A stretch of DNA of 53,034 bases from CAZUCE01 sp964619265. GTDB lineage: Bacteria > Planctomycetota > UBA1135 > GCA-002686595. The first letter of the stretch is position 1; each line of letters begins with the position of its first letter. Below, piece by piece: positions 1 to 8,711 of the stretch. The stretch covers positions 1-53,034 of the forward strand of contig CAZUCE010000029.1 in NCBI GenBank assembly GCA_964619265.1, written 5' to 3'. A program made the position numbers and the translations under genes. Below the pieces are notes generated by a model. It did not search any database. It saw only the letters and a program-made list of their open reading frames with translations, and was not told where the DNA came from.

Positions 1-549
1 CCCCGATTGCGGCCCGCCCCCGCTCGCCCGGCGCTTGGTCCAGACCAAAATCGCGCCGCCGACCGCATCGCTGCCGTACAGCACCGACACCGGCCCGCGC
101 ACCACCTCAATCCGCTCGATGATGTCCGGGTCGATTCCGTTCAAGGACTGATTCGGCCCGAAGCGCGTCGTGGAATCGTTCAGGCGCACGCCGTCGATCA
201 GGATCAAGATCTGGTTGCCGGTCACGCCCCGCAGAAACGCCGACCCGCCGCCCAGGGCCGTTTCCTGAATCCACACGCCGGCGGCTTCACCGAGCTGGCG
301 CGGCAGGGATCGCGCGCCGGTCGCGCGCAACTGTTCGCCGGTGACCACGGTGACCGCGATATCCGACTGGGTCACCGCGCGCTCCGAACGTGCAGCGCTG
401 ACAACCACTTCGGTCATCATCTCGGGAGCAGCTCCGGAGTCAGGTTCTGATTCTTGGGGCAGCGCCTGCGCCAACGCCGGAGTGCAGACCGAGGCCAGGG
501 GCAGCCAGAACCGTGCACGTGAGGAGGAAAAGAACCAGGGCAATCTCAT
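1..549 (-). CDS. TonB-dependent receptor, N-terminal part (runs off window)
   Basis: An open frame from an ATG at 549 to the window edge gives 183 residues. It begins with a signal peptide (MRLPWFF, then a hydrophobic stretch ending in ALAQA). A TonB-dependent receptor plug domain follows: EVVVSAARSERAVTQSDIAVTVV, then the typical FLRGVTGNQILILIDGVRLN and ERIEVVRGPVSVLYGSDAVGGAI motifs. Such proteins are outer-membrane beta-barrels that import siderophores, cobalamin or other large ligands using TonB energy. The barrel, and so the substrate, lies outside the window. An in-frame GTG at 558 is a possible but less likely start. The family call is firm; the ligand is unknown. Confidence 0.93.
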   Translation of the reverse strand, partial: MRLPWFFSSSRARFWLPLASVCTPALAQALPQESEPDSGAAPEMMTEVVVSAARSERAVTQSDIAVTVVTGEQLRATGARSLPRQLGEAAGVWIQETALGGGSAFLRGVTGNQILILIDGVRLNDSTTRFGPNQSLNGIDPDIIERIEVVRGPVSVLYGSDAVGGAILVWTKRRASGGGPQSG

Positions 550-597
550 GCTCGCCACAAACGGAAGAAACGGTCCGCGGTTCGCGAAACCAGGCAC

Positions 598-622
598 AAA
601 AAAAGCGCCTCGCTTGAGGCGC
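598..622 (-). terminator. Rho-independent terminator of tRNA-Gly
   Basis: On the minus strand a perfect 7-bp GC stem (GCGCCTC / GAGGCGC, plus-strand arms 605-611 and 616-622) with a 4-nt loop is followed by seven T residues (A598-604 on plus). It lies 27 nt past the encoded CCA of the tRNA. It also separates the tRNA from the TonB receptor transcription unit. Confidence 0.9.
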
Positions 623-648
623 TCGGGCGCTCTGCTGGAAGGCAGAAA

Positions 649-723
649 TGGAGCGGCTGAAGGGACTTGAACCCTCGACCCCAACCTTGGCAAGGTTGTG
701 CTCTACCACTGAGCTACAGCCGC
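649..723 (-). tRNA. tRNA-Gly (anticodon GCC), CCA encoded
   Basis: The minus strand folds into a full cloverleaf of 75 nt. Acceptor GCGGCTG pairs with CAGCCGC, D arm GCTC-AGTGGTA-GAGC, anticodon arm CAACC-TTGCCAA-GGTTG, a 5-nt variable loop, and T arm GAGGG-TTCAAGT-CCCTT with one G-T pair. The anticodon GCC reads GGC/GGT. The discriminator is T and the CCA tail is genomically encoded (649-651). A strong intrinsic terminator follows. Confidence 0.97.
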
Positions 724-840
724 TCGGAACCTCGGGAGTCGTGCGACGGAGTGGCAACCCGCCGCTTCCCGAGGGGCGGAGAAGATAACAATCCGAGAGC
801 CGAGAGCAAGGGGCTCTTGGAGACCTCTTGGCGCGTCGGC

Positions 841-1632
841 TCAGGAACCCGCCTCGATCCGGCTAGCCACCCACTTTCCGGCCCGGGCGGATGCCTCCTC
901 GAGCGAATCTCCGGCCGCTCCGCGGGCCGCCAGAAACGAGGCGAAGCGGCAACCCGAACCCCGAATCCCCGGTCCCGCGAGCCGCGGCCGTGCGGCCGAG
1001 TGGACGGCTCCCGGCCGAACGACCAGATCCACGAGCGGATCTTCGCCGCCGTGACCACCCTTGACGCAGACCGCCCGGGCCCCGAGTTCGAGCAAGCGAC
1101 CCGCGGCCGCGATCCGGGCCTCCTCGTCGGTCGCGAGCCCCGAGAGCCGAACGCCCGCCAGCTCGGCCAGCTCGGGGAGGTTTGGCGTCAGAACCACCCC
1201 GGCCGGGATCAACTCGCCTCGCAAGACCTCCACCCCAGCCTCGTCCAAAAATCGCTCACCCCCGGTCGCCACCAGCACCGGGTCCACCACGACCCAGCTC
1301 GAGGGGTCCCCGCTTCCAGCAGACCCGGCACCCGCCGGGCTCGTCCCAAAGGCTCGCGCGATCCGGCTGGCGGCCCACACAGCTTCCGCCCGGGCGAGCA
1401 GCCCGAACTTCACCGCCCGAACACCCCGGCGAAGCGCTTCGCTCGCCAGCGCCTCCCATTCAGGCTCAGCCCGCGGCGAAATTTCTAACACCCGGGTTCC
1501 CTCCTGTTGCGTGTCGGTGGTCACCACCGTCTCAGCTTGCGCCCCAGCCGCTTGAACCGCTTCGGCGTCGGCATCGACTCCAGCCCGCCCGGTCGGGTCG
1601 TGGCCGGCGCACACCAGAACCGCCCGCGGCAC
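841..1632 (-). CDS. thiD: Hydroxymethylpyrimidine kinase/phosphomethylpyrimidine kinase
   Basis: A ribokinase-fold kinase of thiamine synthesis that phosphorylates HMP and then HMP-P. The N terminus has the family motif in the form AGHDPTGRAGVDAD (usually AGSDPSGGAGIQAD). VKFGLL, VVVDPVLVATGGERFL, LTPNLPELAELAG and AVCVKGGHG follow, then a C-terminal anion-hole motif GPGIRGSGCRFAS in place of the usual HGTGC. I chose the GTG at 1632 (VPRAVLVCAGHD), which gives 263 aa, the usual length. The frame continues to a TTG at 1701. No other thiamine gene lies nearby. The degenerate HGTGC motif leaves some doubt about substrate, but the family is clear. Confidence 0.85.
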   Translation of the reverse strand: MPRAVLVCAGHDPTGRAGVDADAEAVQAAGAQAETVVTTDTQQEGTRVLEISPRAEPEWEALASEALRRGVRAVKFGLLARAEAVWAASRIARAFGTSPAGAGSAGSGDPSSWVVVDPVLVATGGERFLDEAGVEVLRGELIPAGVVLTPNLPELAELAGVRLSGLATDEEARIAAAGRLLELGARAVCVKGGHGGEDPLVDLVVRPGAVHSAARPRLAGPGIRGSGCRFASFLAARGAAGDSLEEASARAGKWVASRIEAGS

Positions 1633-1777
1633 CGATCCAAACGTTGCACGCTCAGGCGAATTCAAAGGTCGACACCCAACACGCGCATTCGGCGGATCCA
1701 AGTTTGGGCGCGCGAGGCCATGGAACGGAGTGGGGACTCAGCAGCGCAGCCGGCAGCGCAGCTTGTGCCACGGGCTG

Positions 1778-2887
1778 CTAGGTCAGCGTCTTGCCCTGGC
1801 GCGACTCTTCGTCGAGGGTTCCGTTCGGGTCGAGGGTTTTGAGAACGCGCGCGCGCAGGCGACGCTCCAAGCGGCGGACCGCGAGCTTCTCGCCTTGCTC
1901 AAGCGCGACCCGTCCGCCCGAAACCGATCCGTGCCCGCCGAACGATCCTTCGCCGGCCAGCAGTTGTTCGAGCAGCCCGTAGGCATCGGTGGTGCCAAAG
2001 CGCGTTCGCAGGCTCACGTAATACTGGTCTTCGAAGGCGCCGCCGACGAACGACCACAGCGAACCCTCCATGCGCAGGAAGAAGTCCGCCATCTCGGCAA
2101 CCGACTCGGGATTCTTCACGTGGCCGAGCATCGCCACCACCGCCGGGCCGTAGCGACGCGCCATGCGCAGCGAACGGTGCAGCTCCTTGAAATAGTCCTG
2201 GGGCAAACGCGGCCGCTGAATGCGCGCGACCTTCTGGCGATCGGCGCGGCGCAGGGTCTCGAAGTAGGCCTCTTCGTCCAGGTCGGTGACGTTGTGCGAA
2301 AGGTCGCCGGTGTCGTAGCGCACGCCGCAGAACAGCGAGGTCGCGGTTTGGGTATCGAGCTCGACGCCAGCGTCGCGCAGGTATTCGTACACCAGGCTCG
2401 ACGTGGCACCCAACTTGGTGCGAATGTCGCTGTGCGGGATCGCTTCGGTCGCCGCCTCGTCGGGCGACACGTGGTGGTCGAAGACGCCGAGGATCTCCAG
2501 CCCGCTGGGAATCTCGGTGTGGCCAAAACCGGGCTGGCTGTCGACCAACACGCCGCCGGCGTACTGATCGAGATCCAGGTCGCCTTGGTCTGTGTGGTAC
2601 AGCGACAGCTCGCGGACCATGGCCAGGTTCTCGGCGCGGAAGATCCGGCCGGTGGTCGAGACTTCGGCTTCGAGCCCGAAGCCACCCGAGATCAGCCGCT
2701 GAACGCCGGCAGCGGCTCCGAGCGCGTCGGGGTCCGGCGTCTTGTGGGTCAGCACCACGATGCGCTTGCGACCGCTACGACGGACCGCGGTCTCGAGGAC
2801 CTCGCGGAACTCGCGGACAAGCGGCGACTCGGTCTGATCGAGGGATCGCAGGGTGGCTGTGCCGTCCTTGCGCAACGGTTGATTCAT
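1778..2887 (-). CDS. DHH/DHHA1 phosphoesterase (NrnA-like oligoribonuclease/pAp phosphatase)
   Basis: A 369-aa DHH-family hydrolase. The metal-binding motifs appear in order: LTHKTPDPDALGAA (motif I), VDSQPG (motif II), FDHH (motif III), and a C-terminal DHHA1 glycine motif GSFGGHGSVSGGRV for substrate binding. Family members degrade short oligoribonucleotides and 3'-phosphoadenosine 5'-phosphate in the cytoplasm. The ATG at 2887 (MNQPLRKDG) was preferred to a GTG at 3031, whose extra 48 residues look non-coding. The family call is firm. NrnA activity rather than another DHH function (cyclic dinucleotide, tRNA-CCA partner) is inferred. Confidence 0.82.
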   Translation of the reverse strand: MNQPLRKDGTATLRSLDQTESPLVREFREVLETAVRRSGRKRIVVLTHKTPDPDALGAAAGVQRLISGGFGLEAEVSTTGRIFRAENLAMVRELSLYHTDQGDLDLDQYAGGVLVDSQPGFGHTEIPSGLEILGVFDHHVSPDEAATEAIPHSDIRTKLGATSSLVYEYLRDAGVELDTQTATSLFCGVRYDTGDLSHNVTDLDEEAYFETLRRADRQKVARIQRPRLPQDYFKELHRSLRMARRYGPAVVAMLGHVKNPESVAEMADFFLRMEGSLWSFVGGAFEDQYYVSLRTRFGTTDAYGLLEQLLAGEGSFGGHGSVSGGRVALEQGEKLAVRRLERRLRARVLKTLDPNGTLDEESRQGKTLT

Positions 2888-3170
2888 GGCTAGGTCGAGC
2901 CGCCTCAAGGGGGGCGTCTTCCGGAAGGGCTCCGGGAGACTTCGTAGGGCTCGGGAAGACCGCAAAGCGTAGCTCGCAATCGATCCGAACCCCAATCGGG
3001 CATGTCTCGGACGGGGAGCTAGTCGGCCCACTGGCCTTCGTCCACCGCCTGCTTGCCAAATTTCGAGCCCAGCCCCGGGAACGGGCTACAAGGGTTTACC
3101 CTTGACCCACAGAATCCTCCGCCCCCCGAAACCTCGCCGGGCAGCGGCCCCTACACCTGAGGTGCGCCCC

Positions 3171-4091
3171 CTAGAAGCGCCGCTCGAGAAGCATCCGAAT
3201 CGACGCCAGAATCTCGGCTCGACCGTGGCGCGGATGGAGCTCGAGAACCCGCTCCGCGTTGGCCGGTACGTATTCGCGCAGCAGCCCGAAGTCGACCTCG
3301 CCTACGCCGAGGGGCATGGCGGTTTCGGTCTCGGCGGCGTCCTGGAGATGGATGCCCACCATCTGAGAGGCGTAGCGATCGAGCCAGGCCGCCTGGGGCG
3401 GCAGGCCCTGCTTTTCGCGTAGGTGAATGCGACCGACATCGTGCCAGTAGCCAAGACCCTTGGAGCGCAAATCGTCGAGCACCCAACCCACGGCATCAAA
3501 GCCGAGCAGGTCGTCGATGTACAGACCGGGTTCGAGGGCGAACTCCAGCAACGGGTGCTCGGTCATGACCTCGTGGAGCGATCGGCACAGCACCTGGAGC
3601 TGGGGCTGGCCCGCTTCCTGGACGCGCTGGACGTAGCGGCCCACCTCTTCGCGCAATTCGGGGCTGACTCCGTCTTGCAGGGCGCGCGCTTCGAGCATCC
3701 GAGCTTCGGCGCGAAGGCCAGGATCCTCGACGGAGCTGCCGCGAATGATCAGGCGTCTGCAGCCCCAGCTGGTCGCGAGACGCGCGTGGCGGCGCAGGGA
3801 GCTGAGCGCCCGATGGCGCTCGCCGTCGTCCAGGCTAGCCAACTTCGCGGCCGGTAAATCCCGGCCGAGCGTGTCCCGGCAGCCGACGACCATGGAAACC
3901 ACCGTGACCCCGGTCTCGCGGCGGGCCTCTTCGAGCCCGTCCATGCTGGGCGGGGCATCCGTCAGGCCCAGTTCCAGCCGGCGAAATCCCATGCCGACAG
4001 CCGCGAACACCTGGTCTTGGATGCTCGCGAGGCGAGCACCAAAGCCGCTCGTGGAGAACGCGTATTCGTTGGGGATACCGGGTGTGGTCAA
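3171..4091 (-). CDS. Sugar phosphate isomerase/epimerase-like TIM barrel protein
   Basis: 306 aa with the xylose-isomerase-like (AP endonuclease 2) TIM-barrel pattern. Metal-ligand-type segments are GFRRLELGL near the N terminus, FALEPGLYIDDL (Glu), YWHDVGRIHL (His-Asp) and VGIHLQDAAETET (His), with a C-terminal RVLELHPRHG (Glu). These proteins isomerise or epimerise sugars or polyols with a divalent metal; the substrate cannot be told. The start at 4091 is TTG (no ATG is available before the first conserved strand). It is 183 bp downstream of purB on the same strand and could be cotranscribed. Confidence 0.72.
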   Translation of the reverse strand: MTTPGIPNEYAFSTSGFGARLASIQDQVFAAVGMGFRRLELGLTDAPPSMDGLEEARRETGVTVVSMVVGCRDTLGRDLPAAKLASLDDGERHRALSSLRRHARLATSWGCRRLIIRGSSVEDPGLRAEARMLEARALQDGVSPELREEVGRYVQRVQEAGQPQLQVLCRSLHEVMTEHPLLEFALEPGLYIDDLLGFDAVGWVLDDLRSKGLGYWHDVGRIHLREKQGLPPQAAWLDRYASQMVGIHLQDAAETETAMPLGVGEVDFGLLREYVPANAERVLELHPRHGRAEILASIRMLLERRF

Positions 4092-4274
4092 GGCGCGGTT
4101 CGTGAGCGAGGGGAAGACCGACCGGGGGGGACGAGGATTGTGCGGAACCCGGCAGTTGCGTCCAGGGGAAAGCTATCCCGCTCAGCCGCTCCGGGCGGCA
4201 AGACCCTTGGGCCAGCCCCTGGGCCTTCCCAGGACGGGCAGCCAAGGCTCATCCCAGAAGCAAGAGACCGGATT

Positions 4275-5720
4275 TCAGACCCGCAGCTCCCCCACCGCTC
4301 CTTGCAGATCGGCCAGCCTCGAAAGGGCCGGATCGACTTCTTCCCGAAGGAATCGATCGACCTGCTCGGGGGCCCGCCCCACGAATCGGGCGGGATTCAG
4401 CAGCTCATCCAACCGCCCGGCGACCGCCGCGAAGGCCGGATCGGCCCGCAGCCGGTCGACCAGCGGATTGGGCTCGCCCCGGTGAATCGCCTCCGAAGCC
4501 GCCCGCGCGTGCAGCCGCAGGGACTCGTGCACATCCTGGCGATCGGCGCCGGCCGAGACGGCTTCCATCATCAGGTGCTCCGAAGCGAGGAACGGCAGCT
4601 CCTCGCCCAGCACCCGCGCCACCACCGGCTCGTGCACCACCAAGCCCGAAGCAACGTTGTGGAGCAGCGCCAAAATCGCGTCGGTGGCCAGAAACATCTC
4701 GGCCAGCACAATCCGCCGGTTCGCCGAGTCGTCCAGGGTCCGCTCGAACCACTGTTGGGCCGCGGTCTGCGCCAGATTGTCCAGATTGGCCATCACAAAA
4801 CGAGCGAGCGAACAGATCCGTTCCGAGCGCATCGGGTTGCGCTTCCAGGGCATCGCGGACGAACCGATTTGCTTCGACTCGAACGGTTCTTCCATCTCGC
4901 GCCGGGAAGCCGCGATTCGCAGATCCACCGCGAACTTGTGCGCCGACTGCGCGATCGACGACAGGGCTTGGCAGACCCGAAAGTCGAGCTGCCGCGGATA
5001 GGTTTGGCCGGTCACCCCAAACGTGCGGTCGAAGCCCATCTTCTCGGTAACCAACCGGTCGAGCTCCTCGACCTTTCCGTGATCCCCGCCGAACAGCTCC
5101 AAAAAACTGGCCTGGGTGCCGGTCGTGCCCTTCACCCCGCGAAAACGAATCCGGGTCCGCGCGTATTCCAAATCCTCCAGATCGCCCAACAGGTCCTGCA
5201 GCCACAAGCACGCCCGCTTGCCCACCGTCGTCGCCTGCGCCGGCTGCAAGTGCGTAAGCCCCAGCGCCGGCACGGCCCGGTGCTTCTCAGCGAACTCGCG
5301 CAGCGCTCGGATTGTTTGCACAAGCTGCGCCGTCACCAAGTCGAGCGCCTCCCGCAGCACCAGCAAATCTCCGTTGTCCGTCACGTAGCACGAGGTTGCC
5401 CCCAGGTGCAAAATCCCCCGCGCCCCCGGAGCCTGCTCGCCCCAGGCGTGCACGTGCGCCATCACGTCGTGCCGCAGCTCGCGCTCGATGGCGTGCACCC
5501 GATCCAAATCGATCGAATCCCGCGTAGCCCGCAACTCGGCCAGCTGCGCCTCGGTGATCTCAAGTCCCAGCTCCCGCTCGCTCTCCGCGAGCGCAATCCA
5601 AAGATCCCTCCACAGCCCCGAGCGATGCTGCTCCCCGAACAACCGGCGCATGGCGGCGCTGGCGTAGCGACTGGACAGCGGAGAAACGTACGAATCGGCA
5701 GCGTCTTCGGAGGGGCTCAT
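4275..5720 (-). CDS. purB: Adenylosuccinate lyase
   Basis: 481 aa. It cleaves adenylosuccinate to AMP and SAICAR to AICAR in purine synthesis. The fumarase/aspartase superfamily signature is present as GSSAMPWKRNPMRSE, the catalytic-histidine segment as GLTHLQPAQATT, and TSCYVTDN in the conserved N-terminal block. Length and wording (SPLSSRYAS...WRDLWIALAESERELGL near the start) resemble the longer type typified by animal ADSL rather than the roughly 430-aa Bacillus type (family knowledge, judged by eye). ATG start at 5720. Confidence 0.96.
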   Translation of the reverse strand: MSPSEDAADSYVSPLSSRYASAAMRRLFGEQHRSGLWRDLWIALAESERELGLEITEAQLAELRATRDSIDLDRVHAIERELRHDVMAHVHAWGEQAPGARGILHLGATSCYVTDNGDLLVLREALDLVTAQLVQTIRALREFAEKHRAVPALGLTHLQPAQATTVGKRACLWLQDLLGDLEDLEYARTRIRFRGVKGTTGTQASFLELFGGDHGKVEELDRLVTEKMGFDRTFGVTGQTYPRQLDFRVCQALSSIAQSAHKFAVDLRIAASRREMEEPFESKQIGSSAMPWKRNPMRSERICSLARFVMANLDNLAQTAAQQWFERTLDDSANRRIVLAEMFLATDAILALLHNVASGLVVHEPVVARVLGEELPFLASEHLMMEAVSAGADRQDVHESLRLHARAASEAIHRGEPNPLVDRLRADPAFAAVAGRLDELLNPARFVGRAPEQVDRFLREEVDPALSRLADLQGAVGELRV

Positions 5721-5900
5721 GGGGCGAAGAGCTTAGCCCTCTCTCCCGTGCCAAAGGCGGCGAATTGAGCGCAATCCCATTCGCTCGGCGACCTGTTCGT
5801 GGCCAAGGCCGACCACCCGGGCAGCTCTGGCAGCCCAGCGCTGAGCCGCCCTGGTTCGGGCACTGGTATCTCCGTGCAAGTCGAGCGCTGGGTTCCCTCG

Positions 5901-5936
5901 CGATTCCGTGTACGGGCGCGATTCCGTGTACGGGCG
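5901..5936. repeat. 18-bp tandem duplication upstream of purB
   Basis: The 18-mer CGATTCCGTGTACGGGCG occurs twice head to tail (5901-5918, 5919-5936). It lies in the 245-bp spacer between the vanZ-like stop and the purB start. It looks like a recent slippage duplication; no function is visible. Confidence 0.8.
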
Positions 5937-5965
5937 CGCCCCCGTTCACGCCGCGCGATGGGGAA

Positions 5966-6508
5966 TCAAGCGCAAAACGCAGTTGCGGCCGCTGCCGCCA
6001 AGCAGCACGCCAGCACGCAGGCGACCAGGATCAGCCGCGTGCGACGCTCCGAACGGTTCGCAGCTCCGACCGCGTGAACCGTCCAGACCACGCAGGCCGC
6101 GGCGGTCGTGTCGGTCACCGCGTCGAGCCAGCAAGCCGAACGCTCGGGCACCGTGGATTGGTGCCATTCGTCAAGGGCTCCATAGAACGCCACGATTCCG
6201 ATCACGAACAGCGCCGAGCCCACCTGGATCCGGGGCCACGGAAAGGGCTCCTCGCGCCTGGCCAGCGCCCAGCAAACCCAAAGCGCGGCTAGGCCGAATA
6301 GCGGTGCGTGGGCCAGGTTGGTGAGAAACGAACCGAACGGCAGCGGGGTGTCGAGCTCGATCGGTCCCGAGCTCAAGTGCCCGATCCAAGCGAACCATGC
6401 GAGCGTGAGCAACACGAAAGCCGGTCGCGGGAGGGTTTGCAGACCTCGCCCTAGACCGCGCAGGCTCCCCAGGAAGAAGCCCTCGGTCCGACCCGGCTCA
6501 GTTGTCAC
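5966..6508 (-). CDS. VanZ-like membrane protein
   Basis: About 180 aa with four hydrophobic segments and the VanZ-family hallmark GALDEWHQSTVPERSACWLD. VanZ-like proteins are small inner-membrane proteins, some linked to glycopeptide resistance, most of unknown role. The frame extends upstream to 6691, but that part lies wholly inside the rsbW-like gene. I therefore chose the GTG at 6508 (VTTEPGRTEG), which overlaps the upstream stop by 11 bp and suggests translational coupling. It is the last gene of a nadC/rsbW/vanZ operon. Confidence 0.8.
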   Translation of the reverse strand: MTTEPGRTEGFFLGSLRGLGRGLQTLPRPAFVLLTLAWFAWIGHLSSGPIELDTPLPFGSFLTNLAHAPLFGLAALWVCWALARREEPFPWPRIQVGSALFVIGIVAFYGALDEWHQSTVPERSACWLDAVTDTTAAACVVWTVHAVGAANRSERRTRLILVACVLACCLAAAAATAFCA

Positions 6509-7013
6509 CGCCGGCGGCCGCGATCGCCCGCCGCACGCGAATCCCAAGGCCCAAGCCGTCTTTCGAAGCCTCGACCCCCAGGGTGTCGACCAATTCGCGC
6601 AGCAACAGGAAGCCCCGGCCGCGCTCATCGAGCAGCGCCACCTCGGGCTCGGCGTCCACGAACCGCAGAACCTCTTCGACCGCTCCGCCACCTTGGTCGG
6701 AGACCAGCAGCTCCCAGGACCCGGCTCCGATTTCGAGCTCTAGCCGCATGCGCACATCCCCGTCGCGGTCGGCCGCTTCCATCGCGCCGCCTCCCCCGCC
6801 GTGGTCGACGCAATTCGAGAGCAACTCAGAAACGACCAGCGACAGCTCGTCCAAGCCCGAGCCGATGACGCCCTCCAGCCGCGCGAACGACCTGACCACG
6901 CGGCGACCCACCCGTGCGTAGCGATGGGCGGCGGGCAGGTCCAAATCGAGCCGGGCCGAATCGACTGGGGCCGGGTCGGCGGGGGCCGAGTCAAGTCGCG
7001 GAGGTTCGCTCAT
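6498..7013 (-). CDS. RsbW-like anti-sigma/serine kinase (GHKL ATPase)
   Basis: 171 aa. After a Pro/Asp-rich N-terminal 30 residues there is a single HATPase_c_2 domain. It has an N box (ELSLVVSELLSNCVDHG), a G1 box (LLVSDQGGG) and a G2 box (DERGRGFLLLRELVD), the pattern of RsbW/SpoIIAB-type anti-sigma factors that bind a sigma factor or phosphorylate an STAS antagonist. No sigma or STAS gene is nearby, so the partner is unknown. ATG at 7013 overlaps the nadC stop as ATGA. The longer frame to 7208 lies inside nadC and was rejected. Confidence 0.83.
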   Translation of the reverse strand: MSEPPRLDSAPADPAPVDSARLDLDLPAAHRYARVGRRVVRSFARLEGVIGSGLDELSLVVSELLSNCVDHGGGGGAMEAADRDGDVRMRLELEIGAGSWELLVSDQGGGAVEEVLRFVDAEPEVALLDERGRGFLLLRELVDTLGVEASKDGLGLGIRVRRAIAAAGGDN

Positions 7014-8014
7014 CAGGGCTCCTCCGTCAGCGGCCGCATCTCCAAGCTGAGGTCGAGCGCTAGCGCCGAATGGGTCAAGGCTCCCACCGAAACCCGGTCC
7101 ACGCCGGTCGCGGCGAAGGCCGCAATGGTCCCAAGCGCGATTCCGCCGGAGGCTTCGAGCTGAACGTCCCTGTCCAGTTCGGCAGCGCGCCCGCGCAGAG
7201 CGGCGCACGCCGCCTCAAGACGCGGCGGTTCAAAGTTGTCGAGCAGCAGCACATGCGCGCCGGCTTCCAGCGCGGCGGTCGCGCATTCAAGGTCGCGCGC
7301 TTCGGCGGTGATCCGCACGCGGCCGCCGGTGTGCTCGAGACAACGCGTGACCAGTTCGGAAAGGCGCGCCGCCGGTTCAGCGGCTGCACCCGGAACGAAG
7401 TCCGCGTGGTTGTCCTTGATCATGATTTCGTCGTCGAGGCTGTAGCGATGATTCTCGCCGCCGCCGCACCGGACCGCATGCCGCTCGAGCGCCCGCCAGC
7501 CGGGTGTCGTTTTGCGCGTGTCGAGCACCCGCAGCGTCCCGCCCCGTGAACCGGCAGCCTCCACCATCTGGGCGGTCAGGGTCGCCACGCCGCTCGTGCG
7601 CTGGACGAAATTCAGCGCCGTGCGCTCGCCAACAAGCAGCGCGCGCGTGTTGCCGCGCAGGCGAGCCAGCACGTCCCGCGGACCAAAGGAAACGCCGTCT
7701 CCGCGCAAAACCTCAAACTCAAGGCTCGGATCCAACCGTTCAAAGACCGCTCGAAACAGCTCGAGCCCGGCGACGACGCCGGTGCACTTGGCGACCAGGT
7801 CCGCCTCGGCCATGGCTCGCTCCGGAACCACCGCGGTCACCGTCAGGTCGCGGGCGCACAACTGGGCACCGGTCCCCTCCGAGCGGCCCAGGTCCTCCTC
7901 GAAGGCCGCGTCGACGAGCGCCCGGGCGTCGCCGGGATCAAATTCCACGCCGGAGCCGCTGCGCGGCGGAGTTTCCGGGGAGCTGGGAACGATCGGGCGG
8001 GGCATCCAAGACAT
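7013..8014 (-). CDS. nadC: Nicotinate-nucleotide pyrophosphorylase (carboxylating)
   Basis: 333 aa quinolinate phosphoribosyltransferase, making nicotinate mononucleotide from quinolinate and PRPP in NAD synthesis. Diagnostic stretches are ERTALNFVQRTSGVAT, LDTRKTTPGWRALERHAV, GGGENHRYSLDD and IMIKDNH. LLLDNFEPP and EASGGI form the phosphate-binding side of the barrel. ATG at 8014; no nadA or nadB is in the window. It heads an overlapping operon with the rsbW-like and vanZ-like genes. Confidence 0.95.
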   Translation of the reverse strand: MSWMPRPIVPSSPETPPRSGSGVEFDPGDARALVDAAFEEDLGRSEGTGAQLCARDLTVTAVVPERAMAEADLVAKCTGVVAGLELFRAVFERLDPSLEFEVLRGDGVSFGPRDVLARLRGNTRALLVGERTALNFVQRTSGVATLTAQMVEAAGSRGGTLRVLDTRKTTPGWRALERHAVRCGGGENHRYSLDDEIMIKDNHADFVPGAAAEPAARLSELVTRCLEHTGGRVRITAEARDLECATAALEAGAHVLLLDNFEPPRLEAACAALRGRAAELDRDVQLEASGGIALGTIAAFAATGVDRVSVGALTHSALALDLSLEMRPLTEEP

Positions 8015-8164
8015 GGCGGTTCCGAGCTTACGGGCTCGCCCGCGCCGAGCCGATCGCTGGGATTTGAATCGCGGCGGACCCCCATCGGCGGCGTGCCGCA
8101 GAAGACAGGGCGCGAGGCGACCCGTCCGTGGCCGGGCAAGCTGCTCCGACCGGCGACCGCGGGT

Positions 8165-8566
8165 TCATTCGAGGCCCAAGACAGACCGGCAGCGATCGAC
8201 CGTCACAGCGCCGATTCCGCGGATCGAGGTCCAGTCCTCGAGGGGAAAGCGCCCGCCCCGCGCCCACCGGGCCCGGGCAATGGCCAGCGCCCGGGTGCGG
8301 CCGATCCCCGGCAGGCACCGGAGGTCCCGGGGACCACAGGCGCGGCCGGCGACGCCGCCGAGGCTCAGGTCGCCCGGAAGACCCTCCGCAAAGTGGGCCG
8401 CCGCGAAGGCCCGCTCGGGGGGAGGGCCCAGGGTCGATGCGAACCCTGCCGCCAGACTCGGTCCAAGGGCCGCCAGAAGGGCCGCCACGACCGCTGGGCT
8501 GGATCGCCTCTCACGCTGAGGGATCCTCCGAGGGGGCCGAGAGCCGGAGTCTGTCTCGAGATTCAT
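8165..8566 (-). CDS. ComEA-like helix-hairpin-helix protein
   Basis: 133 aa. An N-terminal basic stretch plus one hydrophobic segment (AVVAALLAALGPSLAAGF) acts as signal or anchor. Two helix-hairpin-helix motifs follow (LRCLPGIGRTRALAIARAR and WTSIRGIGAVTVDRC). This is the layout of ComEA proteins, which bind incoming DNA at the membrane in natural transformation; stand-alone HhH proteins of this kind also occur without competence genes. I took the ATG at 8566 rather than the adjacent GTG at 8569. It is divergent from the glycosyltransferase at 8712. Confidence 0.8.
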   Translation of the reverse strand: MNLETDSGSRPPRRIPQRERRSSPAVVAALLAALGPSLAAGFASTLGPPPERAFAAAHFAEGLPGDLSLGGVAGRACGPRDLRCLPGIGRTRALAIARARWARGGRFPLEDWTSIRGIGAVTVDRCRSVLGLE

Positions 8567-8711
8567 CACCTTGTTGGACGTTCCGGAAGGCTCGAGGTGA
8601 CCGCCCCGGTGAATTCCTCAGGCCCGCTCCGCGCCAAGAGGTTCAGGCAGCGGACTTCAGGCTCCCATCCGGGGCGGCGTTTCGCGAAGATGGGCCACGA
8701 CCGAGCAGCCG

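Noticed and set aside
440..757. 105-codon frame across the tRNA-Gly gene
   Set aside because: It runs through the tRNA and its terminator and is out of frame with the TonB receptor start.
2888..3031. 48-residue N-terminal extension of the DHH phosphoesterase from a GTG
   Set aside because: Arg-rich and not family-like. The ATG at 2887 gives a normal N terminus.
4017..5768. 583-codon open frame antisense to purB
   Set aside because: purB is certain from its signature. The antisense product is Arg/Gln/His-rich and featureless.
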